A stretch of 61,817 bases of DNA from Geminisphaera colitermitum TAV2 (GCF_000171235.2 NZ_ABEA03000117.1:1-61817), one strand, 5' to 3'; numbered from the stretch's first letter, positions 1 to 9,288 are shown. Made by a program: numbers and translations. The notes: a model not told the origin generated them from the sequence alone.

Positions 1-69
1 TGTGTTTGTGGTGTTCGAGTGAGTGGCGGTGTGCATGAGCGGAGGAGGCGGTTGGTCGGTGTTGTGCAT
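1..69 (-). CDS. Start of a gene under TPP riboswitch control (partial)
   Basis: The minus strand is open from an ATG at 67-69 to the window edge, giving 23 residues that begin MHNTDQPPPP. The product cannot be recognised from so short and low-complexity a piece. The TPP riboswitch about 80 bases upstream on the same strand suggests a thiamine synthesis or uptake gene; thiC would be a common choice, but that is inference. The start codon is a guess, since another in-frame ATG lies 11 codons further on. Confidence 0.35.
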   Translation of the reverse strand, partial: MHNTDQPPPPLMHTATHSNTTNT

Positions 70-148
70 TGGCTTGCGGCCTGCACTGCCTCCGGTAATG
101 CGATTCCCGATACGTGTCTTGGTTGAGATTTGTAATCGGGCCCGTTTT

Positions 149-234
149 CCCTTCGGCGGTGCTAACCGCATCAGGTTCGAAGACTATGGGGACGGATCGT
201 GTCCCTTTCTCAGCCCGGCGCCCCGGGTTCGCCT
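149..234 (-). promoter_or_regulatory. TPP riboswitch (THI element)
   Basis: Read on the minus strand, the segment carries the conserved THI-box blocks in order: CCGGGGCGCC, then GGGCTGAGA with the following GGGACACG, a variable stem, then GAACCTGATGCGGTTAG and CACCGCCGAAGGGAA. These are the pyrimidine- and pyrophosphate-sensing arms of the thiamine pyrophosphate aptamer. Its 3' end points towards base 1, so it controls the gene that leaves the window on the left and not mgtE. Exact boundaries of the P1 stem are approximate. Confidence 0.93.
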
Positions 235-318
235 AAACGAATTGGTGAAGGCGCACGCAATGCCGGTATGCGTGGCTTGTCAAGCGGCGCAAGGGGGGCG
301 GGCGAAGTCGCAATCTTG

Positions 319-1701
319 TTACAGCAGGGTTCCGTCGAGGAAGAGCCATGCGACGCTGAAATAGATCACGAGTCCGGTGACGTCCACGAGCGTGGCAACG
401 AAGGGGGCGCTCGATGTGGCGGGGTCAAAGCCGAGGCGTTTGAGTATGAGCGGGAGCATGGAGCCGACGAGGGAGCCCCAGAGGACGATGCCGATGAGGG
501 AGGCTCCGACGGCGCAGCCGATGAGGAACCAGTGGGGGCCGTATATGGTGGAGAATTGCGCCCAGATGATGATGCGGAGAAATCCCACCGTGCCGAGGAT
601 GGTGCCGAGGGCGAGGCCGGCAAAGAGTTCGCGGTGCATGACGCGCCACCAGTCGCGGAGGCGAAATTCGCCGAGGGCAAGGGCGCGGATGACGAGGGTG
701 GCGGCTTGCGAGCCGGCGTTGCCTCCGGAGGAGATGACGAGGGGGACAAAGAGCGCGAGGACGACGGCTTTGGCGATTTCGTCCTCGAAGAATCCCATGG
801 CGGTGGCGGTGAACATTTCGCCCAGGAAGAGGACGACGAGCCAGCCTGCGCGTTTGCGGATCATCTTGCCGAGGGCAATGGAGATGTAGGGTTCGTCGAG
901 GGCTTCGCTGCCGCCGAGTTTGTGGATGTCTTCGGTGGCTTCGGCTTCGGCGACGTCGAGAATGTCGTCCACGGTGACGATGCCGATGAGGCGTCCGGTG
1001 TCGTCAGTGACGGGGAGGGCAACGCGGTCGAGTTTGCGGGTGAGGTTGAGGGCGCGTTCGCGGGTGTCGGTGGCAGATAGGCGGACGACGTTGCCGTCCA
1101 TGAGTTCGCGGACGTGCTGGCCGGGTTGCGCAAGGAGGAAGCGGCGGACGCGGATGTCGTCAATGAGGTGTCCGTTGGCATCAACGACGTAGATGATGTT
1201 GAGGGTTTCGCGGTCGCTGCCTCGGGCGCGGATGTGGTCGAGCGCTTCGGTCACGGTCCATTCGGGTCGGACGGCGATGTAGTCGAGGGTCATCATGCGC
1301 CCGACACTGTTTTCTGGATACGCCATGAGTGCCTCGGCTTCGGCACGGTTTTCCGGCGTGAGCATGGCGAGCAGTTGCATGGCAACGTCAAGGGGTTGCT
1401 CTTGGAGGAAGGCGGTGCGGTCGTCGGGGGGGAGGGCGTTGAGGAGGAGGGCGGCTTGTTCTTGGGAGATGAGGCGGAGGAGGCGTTTTTGCGCGCGCGG
1501 GTCGAGGTAGGTGAATACGGTGGCGGAGAGGTCGCGCGGGGCAATGCGCACGAGGGTTGCCAGGTGGGGTTCGGGGAGGGTGGCGAGGTGAGGGGCGAGG
1601 TCGGCGGGGAGCCAGCGCGCGGCAAATCGGCGGAATGCAAGGGCGTCCTTGCGGGCGAGGATGTCGGCGACGGCAACCTTGATTTGGTGAGTGTCGGACA
1701 T
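319..1701 (-). CDS. mgtE: Magnesium transporter MgtE
   Basis: A 460-residue protein with the full MgtE layout: an N-terminal helical MgtE_N domain (about 20-125) with superhelical repeats such as DPRAQKRLLRLI, two CBS domains (about 130-255, ending VTVDDILDVAEAEATEDI), and a membrane domain of about five helices (from about 275). The membrane part shows the family signature SSGGNAGSQAATLVIRALALGE. MgtE is a dimeric channel that lets Mg2+ into the cell and is gated by Mg2+ binding in the cytosolic domains. The reading frame extends to a TTG at 1716, but the ATG at 1699-1701 fits the family better. It ends about 85 bases from the riboswitch and is probably transcribed separately or convergently placed upstream of it. 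Confidence 0.96.
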   Translation of the reverse strand: MSDTHQIKVAVADILARKDALAFRRFAARWLPADLAPHLATLPEPHLATLVRIAPRDLSATVFTYLDPRAQKRLLRLISQEQAALLLNALPPDDRTAFLQEQPLDVAMQLLAMLTPENRAEAEALMAYPENSVGRMMTLDYIAVRPEWTVTEALDHIRARGSDRETLNIIYVVDANGHLIDDIRVRRFLLAQPGQHVRELMDGNVVRLSATDTRERALNLTRKLDRVALPVTDDTGRLIGIVTVDDILDVAEAEATEDIHKLGGSEALDEPYISIALGKMIRKRAGWLVVLFLGEMFTATAMGFFEDEIAKAVVLALFVPLVISSGGNAGSQAATLVIRALALGEFRLRDWWRVMHRELFAGLALGTILGTVGFLRIIIWAQFSTIYGPHWFLIGCAVGASLIGIVLWGSLVGSMLPLILKRLGFDPATSSAPFVATLVDVTGLVIYFSVAWLFLDGTLL

Positions 1702-1749
1702 GGCAGGCAGACGCAAACGCAGGGCGTCCTGGTTGTAGTTGTTATTTCA

Positions 1750-2160
1750 CTACTCAGCCCAGTTGAACTGGATGTTTTTCTCGACGGAGGGAGCGAGGCT
1801 GTTGTGAACGGGGCAGCCGTGGGCGGCGCGTTCGAGGAGGGCAAAGGGGATTTTTCTGGCGGAGGCGGGGAGCCAGAGGCTGACGTTGAGGCGGGCGATG
1901 CTGCGGGGTTGGGTGGTGGTCATTTCCTTGGTGACTTCGTAGCGAACGGGGTCGAGTTCGTAGCCGTTTTTGCGGGCGACGATTGCCATGGTGGTCACGA
2001 TGCAGGTGGCAAGGGCGGTGGCAACGAGGTCGGTGGGGGAGAAGGTCGCGCCTTTGCCCATGTTGTCGCGGGGGGCGTCGGTGTTGAGCAGCGCGCCCGA
2101 TGGTTCGTGGGTCGCAGTGCAGTGGAGTTCGCCTTGGTAGTCGCCAGTGATTTTGACCAT
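1750..2160 (-). CDS. OsmC family protein
   Basis: A 136-residue OsmC/Ohr superfamily protein. The two redox cysteines expected in the family are present, Cys53 in ALATCIVTT and Cys116 in HGCPVHNSL. It is closer to the OsmC-like YhfA group than to Ohr because the first motif is ATALATC. Members reduce organic hydroperoxides or act as small thiol-dependent redox proteins in the cytoplasm; the actual substrate is not visible. It lies 48 bases upstream of mgtE on the same strand, so cotranscription is possible. Confidence 0.9.
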   Translation of the reverse strand: MVKITGDYQGELHCTATHEPSGALLNTDAPRDNMGKGATFSPTDLVATALATCIVTTMAIVARKNGYELDPVRYEVTKEMTTTQPRSIARLNVSLWLPASARKIPFALLERAAHGCPVHNSLAPSVEKNIQFNWAE

Positions 2161-2219
2161 AAGCCCGCAAGCGCAGCGGATGCGGGGCGCGGGGGAAAGC
2201 GCGAAATCTGATTTTCCGC

Positions 2220-2933
2220 TCAGTCTTTGCGTTTGTTGAAAGCGGTCAGGCGGTTGTCGGTCAGGTAATCTTTGCGCTGAATATTTTTTACCGACCCATC
2301 CACGTAGAGAACGTTCGTGCTCGAACTTTTATCGTGCGAAGCAGTGGTCAGGGTTTGCGGCACAAAATCCGTAATCACGGCTTGGATCGGATCGATTTGA
2401 CTGACCGGCACTCCCATGCCCCTGCCATTTTTGTCACGCGTGCTGTCGTAATACTTGTGCCCTGCCGTGTAAAAATATGATCCGAAACCGTTGTTTGTTT
2501 CCCAACTTTCCGCAGTGGGATAACTGGGGCATCTAAAGATTTTTGAACGATTGGGGCCTTTGATGTTTTTGCCGGAAACAGTTCCCAAGTAACCTTCATA
2601 TTGCAGGTAGCCGTAAGCAACGGGTGATCCGCTTGCCGTGTCACCGTCCCATAGACAGCGACCGTCGTTAAGGTATGCGGGAGGGATGTTGCCTGATTTT
2701 CTGTCGTTGGAATAGGCAAGCAGGGCGACTCCCATCTGGTGCAGATTGCTGATGCATTGTGCTTTTTTTGCTTTTTCCCGGACGCTCCCGACAACGGGGA
2801 TAAGTATCCCTGCGAGGATACCGATGATGGCTATAACCGTCAGAAGTTCGATGAGCGTGAAGCCGCCATGTCGCACTGTTAAATGACGGGGTGCTTGATG
2901 CGAAATGTGGGATGCAAGGGGATGCGTTTTCAT
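2220..2933 (-). CDS. Prepilin-type cleavage/methylation protein with C-terminal DG signature
   Basis: A 237-residue type II pseudopilin-like protein. A prepilin peptidase site GFTLIELL begins at Gly24, with Glu at mature position 5 and a following hydrophobic helix ([16 protein letters not shown]). The C-terminal half has [10 protein letters not shown], matching the H-X9-DG-like endings common in Planctomycetes and Verrucomicrobia, where such proteins occur in large paralogous sets. Role is unknown; they are thought to be surface or secretion-system pseudopilins. It is the last gene of the leftward group with the glycoside hydrolase, 30 bases downstream of it. A paralogue lies at 23809-24666. 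Confidence 0.9.
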   Translation of the reverse strand: MKTHPLASHISHQAPRHLTVRHGGFTLIELLTVIAIIGILAGILIPVVGSVREKAKKAQCISNLHQMGVALLAYSNDRKSGNIPPAYLNDGRCLWDGDTASGSPVAYGYLQYEGYLGTVSGKNIKGPNRSKIFRCPSYPTAESWETNNGFGSYFYTAGHKYYDSTRDKNGRGMGVPVSQIDPIQAVITDFVPQTLTTASHDKSSSTNVLYVDGSVKNIQRKDYLTDNRLTAFNKRKD

Positions 2934-2963
2934 GGCATGTGTGATTTGGAGTTTGGGTGCGGG

Positions 2964-5900
2964 TTAACGGAACGAAAGCGTCGGGTAACGTTGCGGTGAT
3001 TTGGGATCGGTAATGCTGGGAGCGATACAAATGTAACTTTCACGCACAGGGCCGTCGTTGTCATTGACGAGCAAATTGAAGCGGAAACCGCGCTGGCCGG
3101 TATCCATGGAAAGGCCGATGGCGGAAAACGGGATCGCTGCCTCGTAAGTCGTCGTCTTTGCCGCTTCATTGCGACTGGCAACAAGCGTGATGGCCGAAGC
3201 GGTTTTGGCGGCGTCGAAACCGTCCGGGGCCAGCCAGACAAAAGTCTCGCTCCCTCCGTCATCACGGAGCGTCAGGCCGATTTCCCACAGACCCGACTGG
3301 CCGGGGAGTTGGAGGGCCATCTGCACGTTGTCGCCATTGAACACGCCGGAGCCGCGATGGGGTTGCACATGCACGTCGTCAGTAACGACGACCTTGACCC
3401 GGAGGTCGGAGCGGTCGCGGGCGAGCCAGATGCATGCGCTCAAATCCTGCGGGCCTTTCCAGTAATAAGGCTCGTTGGCGGGAGCGGAGGGAACCAGACG
3501 GGTGACTTGGGAGGCGTCGCGCAGGTCGAACGTGGGCGCGGACGAAAAACCGTTGTTGGGAATGGAAACCGTGGTGCGTATTTCCCGGGGGACCGTGCCA
3601 GTCCACAGCAGGGAGCCGTCGGATTTGCGCAGGTCGGCCTTCAGAAGAATGGTCGAGGGACGTCCGGGGAGCGAACGGAAGCCGTCCGCCACCCGAAGCG
3701 GGATGGCGATCTCGTCGCGCAGGCCGGGTTGAAGGAGAATCCGCCGTTCGAGTTCGTTGCCGGAAAGTCCCTTGGGCAGCGTGTAGGCCAGCGAGAAGGT
3801 CAGCGCCTGCCTCGTCGGGTTGCGGAGGCCCAGACGGATGATTTGTTCAGCGCCGGGCACGACGTTGAAAGCTCCGTCGCCGCCGATGAATTCCCCAGCC
3901 ATAACGGGCTCTGTATCCTGTCCGATGATACGCAGCGTCGCGGGATTTGCACCGATGGACCAGGCGAGGGACCCGTCGAGAACGGGAAGCGGCGTCTCGT
4001 TGCCGAAAAGATCGACCGATACTGCCTTGCCTGTGATGCCGGTGAGATGAAGCAGGCGGTCGCTCGAATCGTTGCTCCAGGCCGGGAGCAGAAAGCCGTT
4101 GTCGCGGGAGCGAAAAAGAAAGGCCTTGGCTGCGGAGTCTGGATCAAGGGCGCGGAGAAATTCCGCCTCGCGGAAATATCCGGCCAGCATGTTGTAAACC
4201 CCGTAGGCGGGTTTTGGAAAAAAATCGTGTGTAAGCAGGCCATAGTTGTGCTCGACATTCTTCGGGTCGAAGCCGTCGTTGCGCAGGTCATACCAAGTGT
4301 AACCGATCGCGCCATTGGCCCAACTGACCAGCAGTTTTTTGAACAGGGTCGGGCCTTGCCCAAAGTGACCAACCCAGTTGGTCGGAGCGGCAGTCTCGTT
4401 GGGATACCACGGCGCAGAAATGTCGAACTCCTTGCGCATATCCAAGAGCGCGTTCATGTGCGGCATGTAGCCATTGAGCGGACCATGCCCGTGAAATGCG
4501 ATGACATCATAAAAACCCTTGGCTTGGGAAAGCAGGTGGCGGACGAAATTGGTCTGCCGTTCGTTGGAAACCGTTCCGGAAACGCCACCGCTGAGGATGG
4601 TCATTTCTGGGACGGCCTGCTTCACCTCGGCATAGGTGCGTTTGAGAACATCGACATAGAATGCGGGGTCATTTCGGAACGTGCTTTGGATGTCCGGCTC
4701 GTTCCAGACCTCCATGTAACGGATACGGCCCCGGTAATGTCTGGCTACCTCGCGAACAAAGGTTCCCCAGTCGTCCAGGACGCGATCCGTGAGAAATGAC
4801 TGATGCGCCCAGTTGGGCACATAGACATAGATGCCCTGCATCTCCATGTCGTATTTGTCATAGACGCTCATCAGGGAATCGTAGCGATTCCATGTCCATG
4901 CGTCGCGGCGGGGCTGCACGTGGCGCCAATAAATGTCTTCCCGATAAATTTTTGCCCCGCACCAGGCGGCGGCGAGGGCTTCGCGTTCCTGCACAATTCG
5001 CGGGTAGTGTTGGGTGTGAACGGAGAGTCCGAACAGGAATCCTTTGCCGCGTCCGGACGTGGGGCCGGATGGTTGCATGTAGGAATAGCTCAAGCGCTTG
5101 GTATGGGACGGAGGGGGGGGGGGGGGAGGGGCACTGTTACTGCCGTCGGTGAATTCGCGCACTTGGGCATCGATGGCATAAACGCCAAACATCTTGGGCG
5201 GAGGCAGCGCAATGCGTTTGGACGCATTGGGGGCGAGAGCGAAACGGTGCGCGTTTTTGCTCAGGACCTGTCCTTGGGAATCGTTTATTTTGTATTCAAA
5301 AAGCAATTCGCGTTTGTCGGGACGCTGGTTGCTTACACGCAAGGCAGCGTTTTTTTCCTCGCCGGGAATGATGACGTGAATTGCCGAGCCTGCGCCTGTT
5401 TCCAATGTTATATCAGGCGGGGCGGAAATGTTTTCGAATCGGACGTCGCCAAAGCCAAGCCATCCGGGGCCGGTGTCGGCGGGGAATTCGGACGCGAAGC
5501 CGACAAGGCTCATGGGGAAATCGATTCTCTTGTTGGCGTTCTTGCTGCCCGGCCACGTTCCGACATCGGGCGCCACGTCGGAATCAAGGGAGAACGGGAT
5601 CGTTTGCCAGCCCGCCGTTCGAGTATCGAGCGGCATCCGGTATTCCAAGTGTTCGCCTTGGTTGTCACGCAGGCGGAGCTTGAGGTTGCGGGCCTCGCAA
5701 TTTTCGGGGACGTAGATGCCGACCTTGACGACGGCCTTGTCAAAGCGGGGCAGATATACGGGCTCGCGGATGGTAAATTCGAAATGCTTCGCGCGGCTGC
5801 TGTCCCAATGGAAGCGCATGACGGGTTTCCCGTCCGGCATCGTGTCATGGGAGCTGTCTTGCCGTTTTTCCTGCCGGTTTTGCACAATGATTTCGAAATC

Positions 5901-5987
5901 CAGCGGATCACCGAGGTTGCAGATAAGCTCGGAGTAACCGGGAGTCAGGCAACAGACGGCGGTGAGAAAAACGGTGAGGGTTCTCAT
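2964..5987 (-). CDS. Secreted clan GH-A glycoside hydrolase (GH39-like) with CBM9-like C-terminus
   Basis: A 1007-residue secreted protein. A signal peptide covers about residues 1-19. Residues about 20-285 form a beta-rich carbohydrate-binding-like region. After a proline linker comes a TIM-barrel domain (about 310-680) with both clan GH-A catalytic glutamates visible: the acid/base Glu430 in VWNEPD and the nucleophile Glu531 in WYPNETAAP. The last 200 residues (DLRDAS... to PTLSFR) resemble CBM9-like sugar-binding domains. The linker PPPPPPP is encoded by a run of 14 C on the coding strand (5113-5126), so slippage there would truncate the enzyme before the catalytic domain. It sits between a PEP-CTERM gene and a prepilin-like gene, opposite a LacI regulator, which suggests sugar-controlled polysaccharide breakdown. 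GH5-type specificity cannot be excluded. Confidence 0.85.
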   Translation of the reverse strand: MRTLTVFLTAVCCLTPGYSELICNLGDPLDFEIIVQNRQEKRQDSSHDTMPDGKPVMRFHWDSSRAKHFEFTIREPVYLPRFDKAVVKVGIYVPENCEARNLKLRLRDNQGEHLEYRMPLDTRTAGWQTIPFSLDSDVAPDVGTWPGSKNANKRIDFPMSLVGFASEFPADTGPGWLGFGDVRFENISAPPDITLETGAGSAIHVIIPGEEKNAALRVSNQRPDKRELLFEYKINDSQGQVLSKNAHRFALAPNASKRIALPPPKMFGVYAIDAQVREFTDGSNSAPPPPPPPSHTKRLSYSYMQPSGPTSGRGKGFLFGLSVHTQHYPRIVQEREALAAAWCGAKIYREDIYWRHVQPRRDAWTWNRYDSLMSVYDKYDMEMQGIYVYVPNWAHQSFLTDRVLDDWGTFVREVARHYRGRIRYMEVWNEPDIQSTFRNDPAFYVDVLKRTYAEVKQAVPEMTILSGGVSGTVSNERQTNFVRHLLSQAKGFYDVIAFHGHGPLNGYMPHMNALLDMRKEFDISAPWYPNETAAPTNWVGHFGQGPTLFKKLLVSWANGAIGYTWYDLRNDGFDPKNVEHNYGLLTHDFFPKPAYGVYNMLAGYFREAEFLRALDPDSAAKAFLFRSRDNGFLLPAWSNDSSDRLLHLTGITGKAVSVDLFGNETPLPVLDGSLAWSIGANPATLRIIGQDTEPVMAGEFIGGDGAFNVVPGAEQIIRLGLRNPTRQALTFSLAYTLPKGLSGNELERRILLQPGLRDEIAIPLRVADGFRSLPGRPSTILLKADLRKSDGSLLWTGTVPREIRTTVSIPNNGFSSAPTFDLRDASQVTRLVPSAPANEPYYWKGPQDLSACIWLARDRSDLRVKVVVTDDVHVQPHRGSGVFNGDNVQMALQLPGQSGLWEIGLTLRDDGGSETFVWLAPDGFDAAKTASAITLVASRNEAAKTTTYEAAIPFSAIGLSMDTGQRGFRFNLLVNDNDGPVRESYICIAPSITDPKSPQRYPTLSFR
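5113..5126. repeat. Poly-G run (14) inside the glycoside hydrolase gene
   Basis: Fourteen G on the + strand encode part of the proline linker of the hydrolase on the minus strand. The frame is open at the assembled length. Any change not divisible by three would remove the catalytic and CBM9-like domains. Confidence 0.9.
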
Positions 5988-6116
5988 GTTGTTTTGGAGG
6001 AGATGCCAAAAACACTCGCAGGCGAATTGCTCCCAGTCGCTTGCTTTTTTTACCTACGATGAAGCGGGAGCCTCTCGCCCTTTTGGGCGCAACAAAGGAT
6101 GGGAGGAGACGGACAC

Positions 6117-6983
6117 TTACCGGCGTCGCCTGCGGGACAGGGCGATGGCTGCCAGAGCGATGCCGCCAAACAACAGCGCGATCGAAGACGGTTCGGGAAC
6201 AACTGTGTTTGCAAGCGTGCCAGTCACCAGCAGATCATCAAAGTTTGGGTTGAAGTTGCTTCCCGAACTGCCTGTCCCGAATTTGCCGCCGAGTGTTATT
6301 GTAGTGAATTCTGAATACTTCAGAGATGATAAGATCACAGAAAAAGACGCATTTGTTGAGCCTGCAAGCTTCGTATTCGTAAGCGTGAGATCGTTACCCT
6401 GGATTGAAAAAGTAAAGGAGTGTTTGTCGCTTTGGCCTTGCCTGAAGCTTGTATCTTGGGAGCCAAGCAGCGTCCATGAAGAGGTGTCGGACAGGGTATT
6501 GATCTCGAAGAACTGGATGGTGCCTGATCGGGAAACGGCTGCGACGTAACCTTGCCCGGAGGCATTGAGAAGCCCGAAATAGCTCCATAGAAAGCCATCG
6601 GTGCTGTTGCCGTTTGACCAATAGGTCGTGACCGTGAGCGATGGATTATTGATGTAGAGTCCGGCACTCAATAAATTGCCATCGCGAAAATCCCGTTTCA
6701 CGAAACTTGAGACGCCGTCTGACGATCCTGTCCAGCTTGCCTTGATACGGCCATTGATGAGTTCCCATGTGCCTATCTCGGAGTTTTTGGAAAAGTAGTC
6801 GTTGGCACTGGTGGCAGTCGAAGTGATCGCTTTCGCAGTGGCACCATATGCGCTGAAGTCATTACCGTAGGAGAAGGATTGAGTCTCAGCGCCGGAGCTC
6901 ACAACCGATATTGCGCTCGATAGCATTGCGGCGCAAGCGATGCGGAATAACGAAACTTTGAAATGAAGTAGTGGAGAGGTCAT
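6117..6983 (-). CDS. PEP-CTERM sorting domain protein
   Basis: A 288-residue exported protein: an N-terminal signal (about 1-32, ending VSSGAE), a Ser/Thr/Gly-rich beta-sandwich-like body resembling a laminin-G/concanavalin lectin fold in composition (not provable by eye), and a C-terminal sorting signal VVPEPSSIALLFGG followed by a hydrophobic helix and RRRRR. Exosortase would process this tail and the mature protein would stay on or leave the cell surface. It is the first gene of the leftward group with the glycoside hydrolase and could bind the same polysaccharide. No other homology was recognised. Confidence 0.88.
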   Translation of the reverse strand: MTSPLLHFKVSLFRIACAAMLSSAISVVSSGAETQSFSYGNDFSAYGATAKAITSTATSANDYFSKNSEIGTWELINGRIKASWTGSSDGVSSFVKRDFRDGNLLSAGLYINNPSLTVTTYWSNGNSTDGFLWSYFGLLNASGQGYVAAVSRSGTIQFFEINTLSDTSSWTLLGSQDTSFRQGQSDKHSFTFSIQGNDLTLTNTKLAGSTNASFSVILSSLKYSEFTTITLGGKFGTGSSGSNFNPNFDDLLVTGTLANTVVPEPSSIALLFGGIALAAIALSRRRRR

Positions 6984-7039
6984 GATATTGGAGGTTTAGA
7001 GTTTTGACGAAACGAAAGGGTTGCCTCCGGCTCCTAAAA

Positions 7040-7052
7040 AGGAAGGTTTCCT
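7040..7052. promoter_or_regulatory. Possible operator palindrome between LacI regulator and hydrolase operon
   Basis: The sequence AGGAA-N3-TTCCT is a perfect 5+5 inverted repeat in the short divergent intergenic region (6984-7086). LacI-family regulators usually bind such palindromes near their own promoter. It is short enough to occur by chance, and no other copies were searched for. Confidence 0.25.
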
Positions 7053-7086
7053 GCAGTTATCACGATCACCAAGGTCAAGCTCGCCG

Positions 7087-8190
7087 ATGAAGACCATTGC
7101 ATCGACAACACTTCGCATGCCCACCACCCGGGAAATCGCCGCCGCCTGCGGATGCAGCCAGCCAACCGTATCCTATGCACTCAATGGACATCCGAAAATT
7201 CCTGCCGCCACGCGAGAGCGGGTGCTGACGGCGGCCCGTAAGTTGGGGTGGCGGCCCAATGCTTTTGCCTCCGCCTACATGGCGCATTTGCGGACACGGC
7301 GGACACCGGTGTTTCAGGCGACGCTGGCATTTCTTGTCGCCAACAGGCAAAGCGGACGGATCGGGGATCAGGGGATGCACATGCAGCGTCATTTCGCGGG
7401 GGCAAAGGCGAGGGCGGAAGAGCTCGGCTACGGGCTGGAGCCGGTCTGGCTGCACGAACCGGGCTTGACCGCGCGGCGGCTTAATCAGGTGTTGCGGAGT
7501 CGCAATATCCCGGGGTTGCTGATTCCGGGACTCGTTCATCCGAGCAGTATTTTTGAGGGAATCGAATGGGCGCACTTCGTGGCAGTGACCATGGCCTGGT
7601 CCCTCAAGGCTCCGATGCTCAACCGGGTGGGCGTAAACGCCGCGCACGGTTTTGACCTGATGCTGCGCAAGGCGGTGGACTTGGGTTACCGACGCATCGG
7701 CGTGGTGGTGTCGGACGAATACGATGCGCGCGTGAATCACGGCGTTTTGTATCCGGTCTTCTATGCACGGGAACGCTGGGCGGCGGAGATGAGTGGCGTG
7801 GAAATTCGGGTTTGCCGGTTTGCCAGGTCTCACATGGACGAGATTCCCCGTATCCAGAAATGGCTTCGGGAAAACAAGCCGGATGTAGTGCTTGCGGAAG
7901 CCACGGTGGAACGCGCCATCAGGCAGATGAACTGGCGGGTGCCGCAGGATGTGGCGCTTGTCAGCGTGGATCGTGCGCCGGAGTATCCGGACCTTGGCGG
8001 ATTCAACCAGCACCACGAATTGCACGGTTCGGTGGCGGTGGATTTGTTGGTGGGGCAGATTTTGCAGAACGAGCGGGGCTTGCCGTCGATCCCGCGCGAG
8101 GTGCTGGTCAAGGGTGAGTGGGCGGATGGAATCAGCGTGCCGCCCAAGGCGGAAATCGCTGCGCTGGGCGGACGGTCAGCGCGGTTGTGA
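7087..8190 (+). CDS. LacI family transcriptional regulator
   Basis: A 367-residue regulator. Residues about 13-58 are a LacI-type helix-turn-helix plus hinge (TREIAAACGCSQPTVSYALN, then TRERVLTAARKLGWRPN). The rest is a periplasmic-binding-protein-like effector domain (about 65-350, with GVNAAHGFDLMLRKAVDLGYRRIG and ending in the DLLVGQI region). It probably represses or activates in response to a sugar. It is divergent from the PEP-CTERM and glycoside hydrolase genes, so these are its likely targets. The frame extends upstream to a TTG at 7021; the ATG at 7087 is chosen, and an ATG at 7117 would also leave the whole DNA-binding domain. Confidence 0.92.
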   Translation: MKTIASTTLRMPTTREIAAACGCSQPTVSYALNGHPKIPAATRERVLTAARKLGWRPNAFASAYMAHLRTRRTPVFQATLAFLVANRQSGRIGDQGMHMQRHFAGAKARAEELGYGLEPVWLHEPGLTARRLNQVLRSRNIPGLLIPGLVHPSSIFEGIEWAHFVAVTMAWSLKAPMLNRVGVNAAHGFDLMLRKAVDLGYRRIGVVVSDEYDARVNHGVLYPVFYARERWAAEMSGVEIRVCRFARSHMDEIPRIQKWLRENKPDVVLAEATVERAIRQMNWRVPQDVALVSVDRAPEYPDLGGFNQHHELHGSVAVDLLVGQILQNERGLPSIPREVLVKGEWADGISVPPKAEIAALGGRSARL

Positions 8191-8233
8191 CGGCTTGCGT
8201 TGGACCGGACGGGAGTGGTTAAAACACGGGCAT

Positions 8234-9025
8234 ATGGCATGGTCCACGATTCACTGGAAAAGCGATGTGCTCGGTAAGCAAACAACGGCGCAGGTGCTGC
8301 TGCCCGATGTGGGCAAACCTCCTTACGCGACGTTTTATTTGCTGCACGGGTTATCCGATGATTCGACGAATTGGTTGCGGCGGTCACGCATCGAGGTATA
8401 CGCGGCGGGGTTGCCGTTGATCGTTGTCATGCCGGATGGATACCGCGGATTTTACACGGACAATGATCAGGGGCCGGCTTACGCGAAGCACTTTGGCGAG
8501 GAATTGCCGTCGTTCGTGGAACGGACGTTTCACGCGAAGGCGGCGCGGGGGGCGCGCGCCATCGGCGGGTTGTCGATGGGCGGCTACGGTGCGTTGCGCA
8601 TCGGGCTGGGTTACGCGGATCGGTTTTGTTCGGTCAACAGTCACTCGGGCGCTGTCGGGTGGGGGCAGATCGCGGGCGCGGCGGACTACAAACGGGCGGC
8701 AAAGGCGCGGGGTTGGGATGACGCGTTCACGGCGGAGATGCGGCGGGTGTTCGGGAGTGGTCCGCGCGGGGGGGCACATGATTTGCTGGCGTTGGCAAGG
8801 CAGGCGCAGGCAGCGGGGCGTTTGCCGAAGTTGATGCTGGATTGCGGCACCGAGGATTTTCTCATCGAGGACAATCGGGCGTTCACGCGGGCGCTGGCAA
8901 AGCAGGGTGTGCCGCATTCGTATGCGGAACATCCGGGCGCGCATACGTGGGATTACTGGGATGAGCATATCCGCGAGGCGCTGGCGTTTCACGCGAAGAA
9001 TCTGCGGTTGAAGCTGACGAGCTGA
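8234..9025 (+). CDS. Esterase of the EstD/FrmB-like alpha/beta hydrolase family
   Basis: A 263-residue alpha/beta hydrolase. The nucleophile elbow GGLSMGGYG places Ser114 as catalytic residue; Asp is in DCGTEDFLIEDN and His in EHPGAHTWDYWDEH. LLHGLSDDSTNW forms the oxyanion region. The family includes S-formylglutathione hydrolases, tributyrin esterases and carbohydrate acetyl esterases. Lack of a signal peptide suggests a cytoplasmic enzyme. It follows the LacI regulator by 43 bases and may be cotranscribed, which fits deacylation of imported sugar products. The ATG at 8234 starts at the conserved N-terminus (MAWSTIHWKSDVLGK); the open frame extends much further upstream without homology. 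Confidence 0.9.
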   Translation: MAWSTIHWKSDVLGKQTTAQVLLPDVGKPPYATFYLLHGLSDDSTNWLRRSRIEVYAAGLPLIVVMPDGYRGFYTDNDQGPAYAKHFGEELPSFVERTFHAKAARGARAIGGLSMGGYGALRIGLGYADRFCSVNSHSGAVGWGQIAGAADYKRAAKARGWDDAFTAEMRRVFGSGPRGGAHDLLALARQAQAAGRLPKLMLDCGTEDFLIEDNRAFTRALAKQGVPHSYAEHPGAHTWDYWDEHIREALAFHAKNLRLKLTS

Positions 9026-9276
9026 AAAGTTCACCACAGAGACACAGAGGCACAGAGTTCAATCCGGAGAGAAACAATCATGTGGAAACATCCCCCCCCC
9101 CCCCCCCCGTTTGCATCCAAAAATAAACTACAGACTCCGCCACACATTCTGCCGCTCTGATACCATCTTCCGATCAGAAATATCTCACGCGGAGACGCGG
9201 AGGCGCGGAGTTTTGTTGTTTTTCCTCCGCGTTCTCCACGCCTCCGCGTGAGCTCTGTGGTTAATTTTTCAATTTT
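9024..9276. repeat. CACAGAGACAC-type palindromic repeats and a poly-C run
   Basis: The spacer holds half a repeat (TTCACCACAGAGACACAGAGG, split here for description as CACAGAGACACAGAG at about 9032), a run of 17 C (9092-9108), and a near-perfect inverted repeat at 9183-9252 made of CTCACGCGGAGACGCGGAGG and its complement around a short TTTTGTTGTTTTT loop. The same family recurs at 12908-13041, 17779-18016, 35233-35399 and 37443-37530. It could form a strong hairpin and may serve as a bidirectional terminator between the convergent esterase and HAD genes. Confidence 0.8.
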
Positions 9277-9288
9277 CCACGTCTTGCG

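Noticed and set aside
199-1080. Long open frame on the + strand opposite mgtE
   Set aside because: Acidic, Gly/Glu-rich translation typical of antisense reading of a GC-rich gene; mgtE is unmistakable on the other strand.
3309-6062. Two long + strand frames opposite the glycoside hydrolase
   Set aside because: No domain or signal is recognisable, while the minus strand has a signal peptide, both catalytic glutamates and a CBM-like end.
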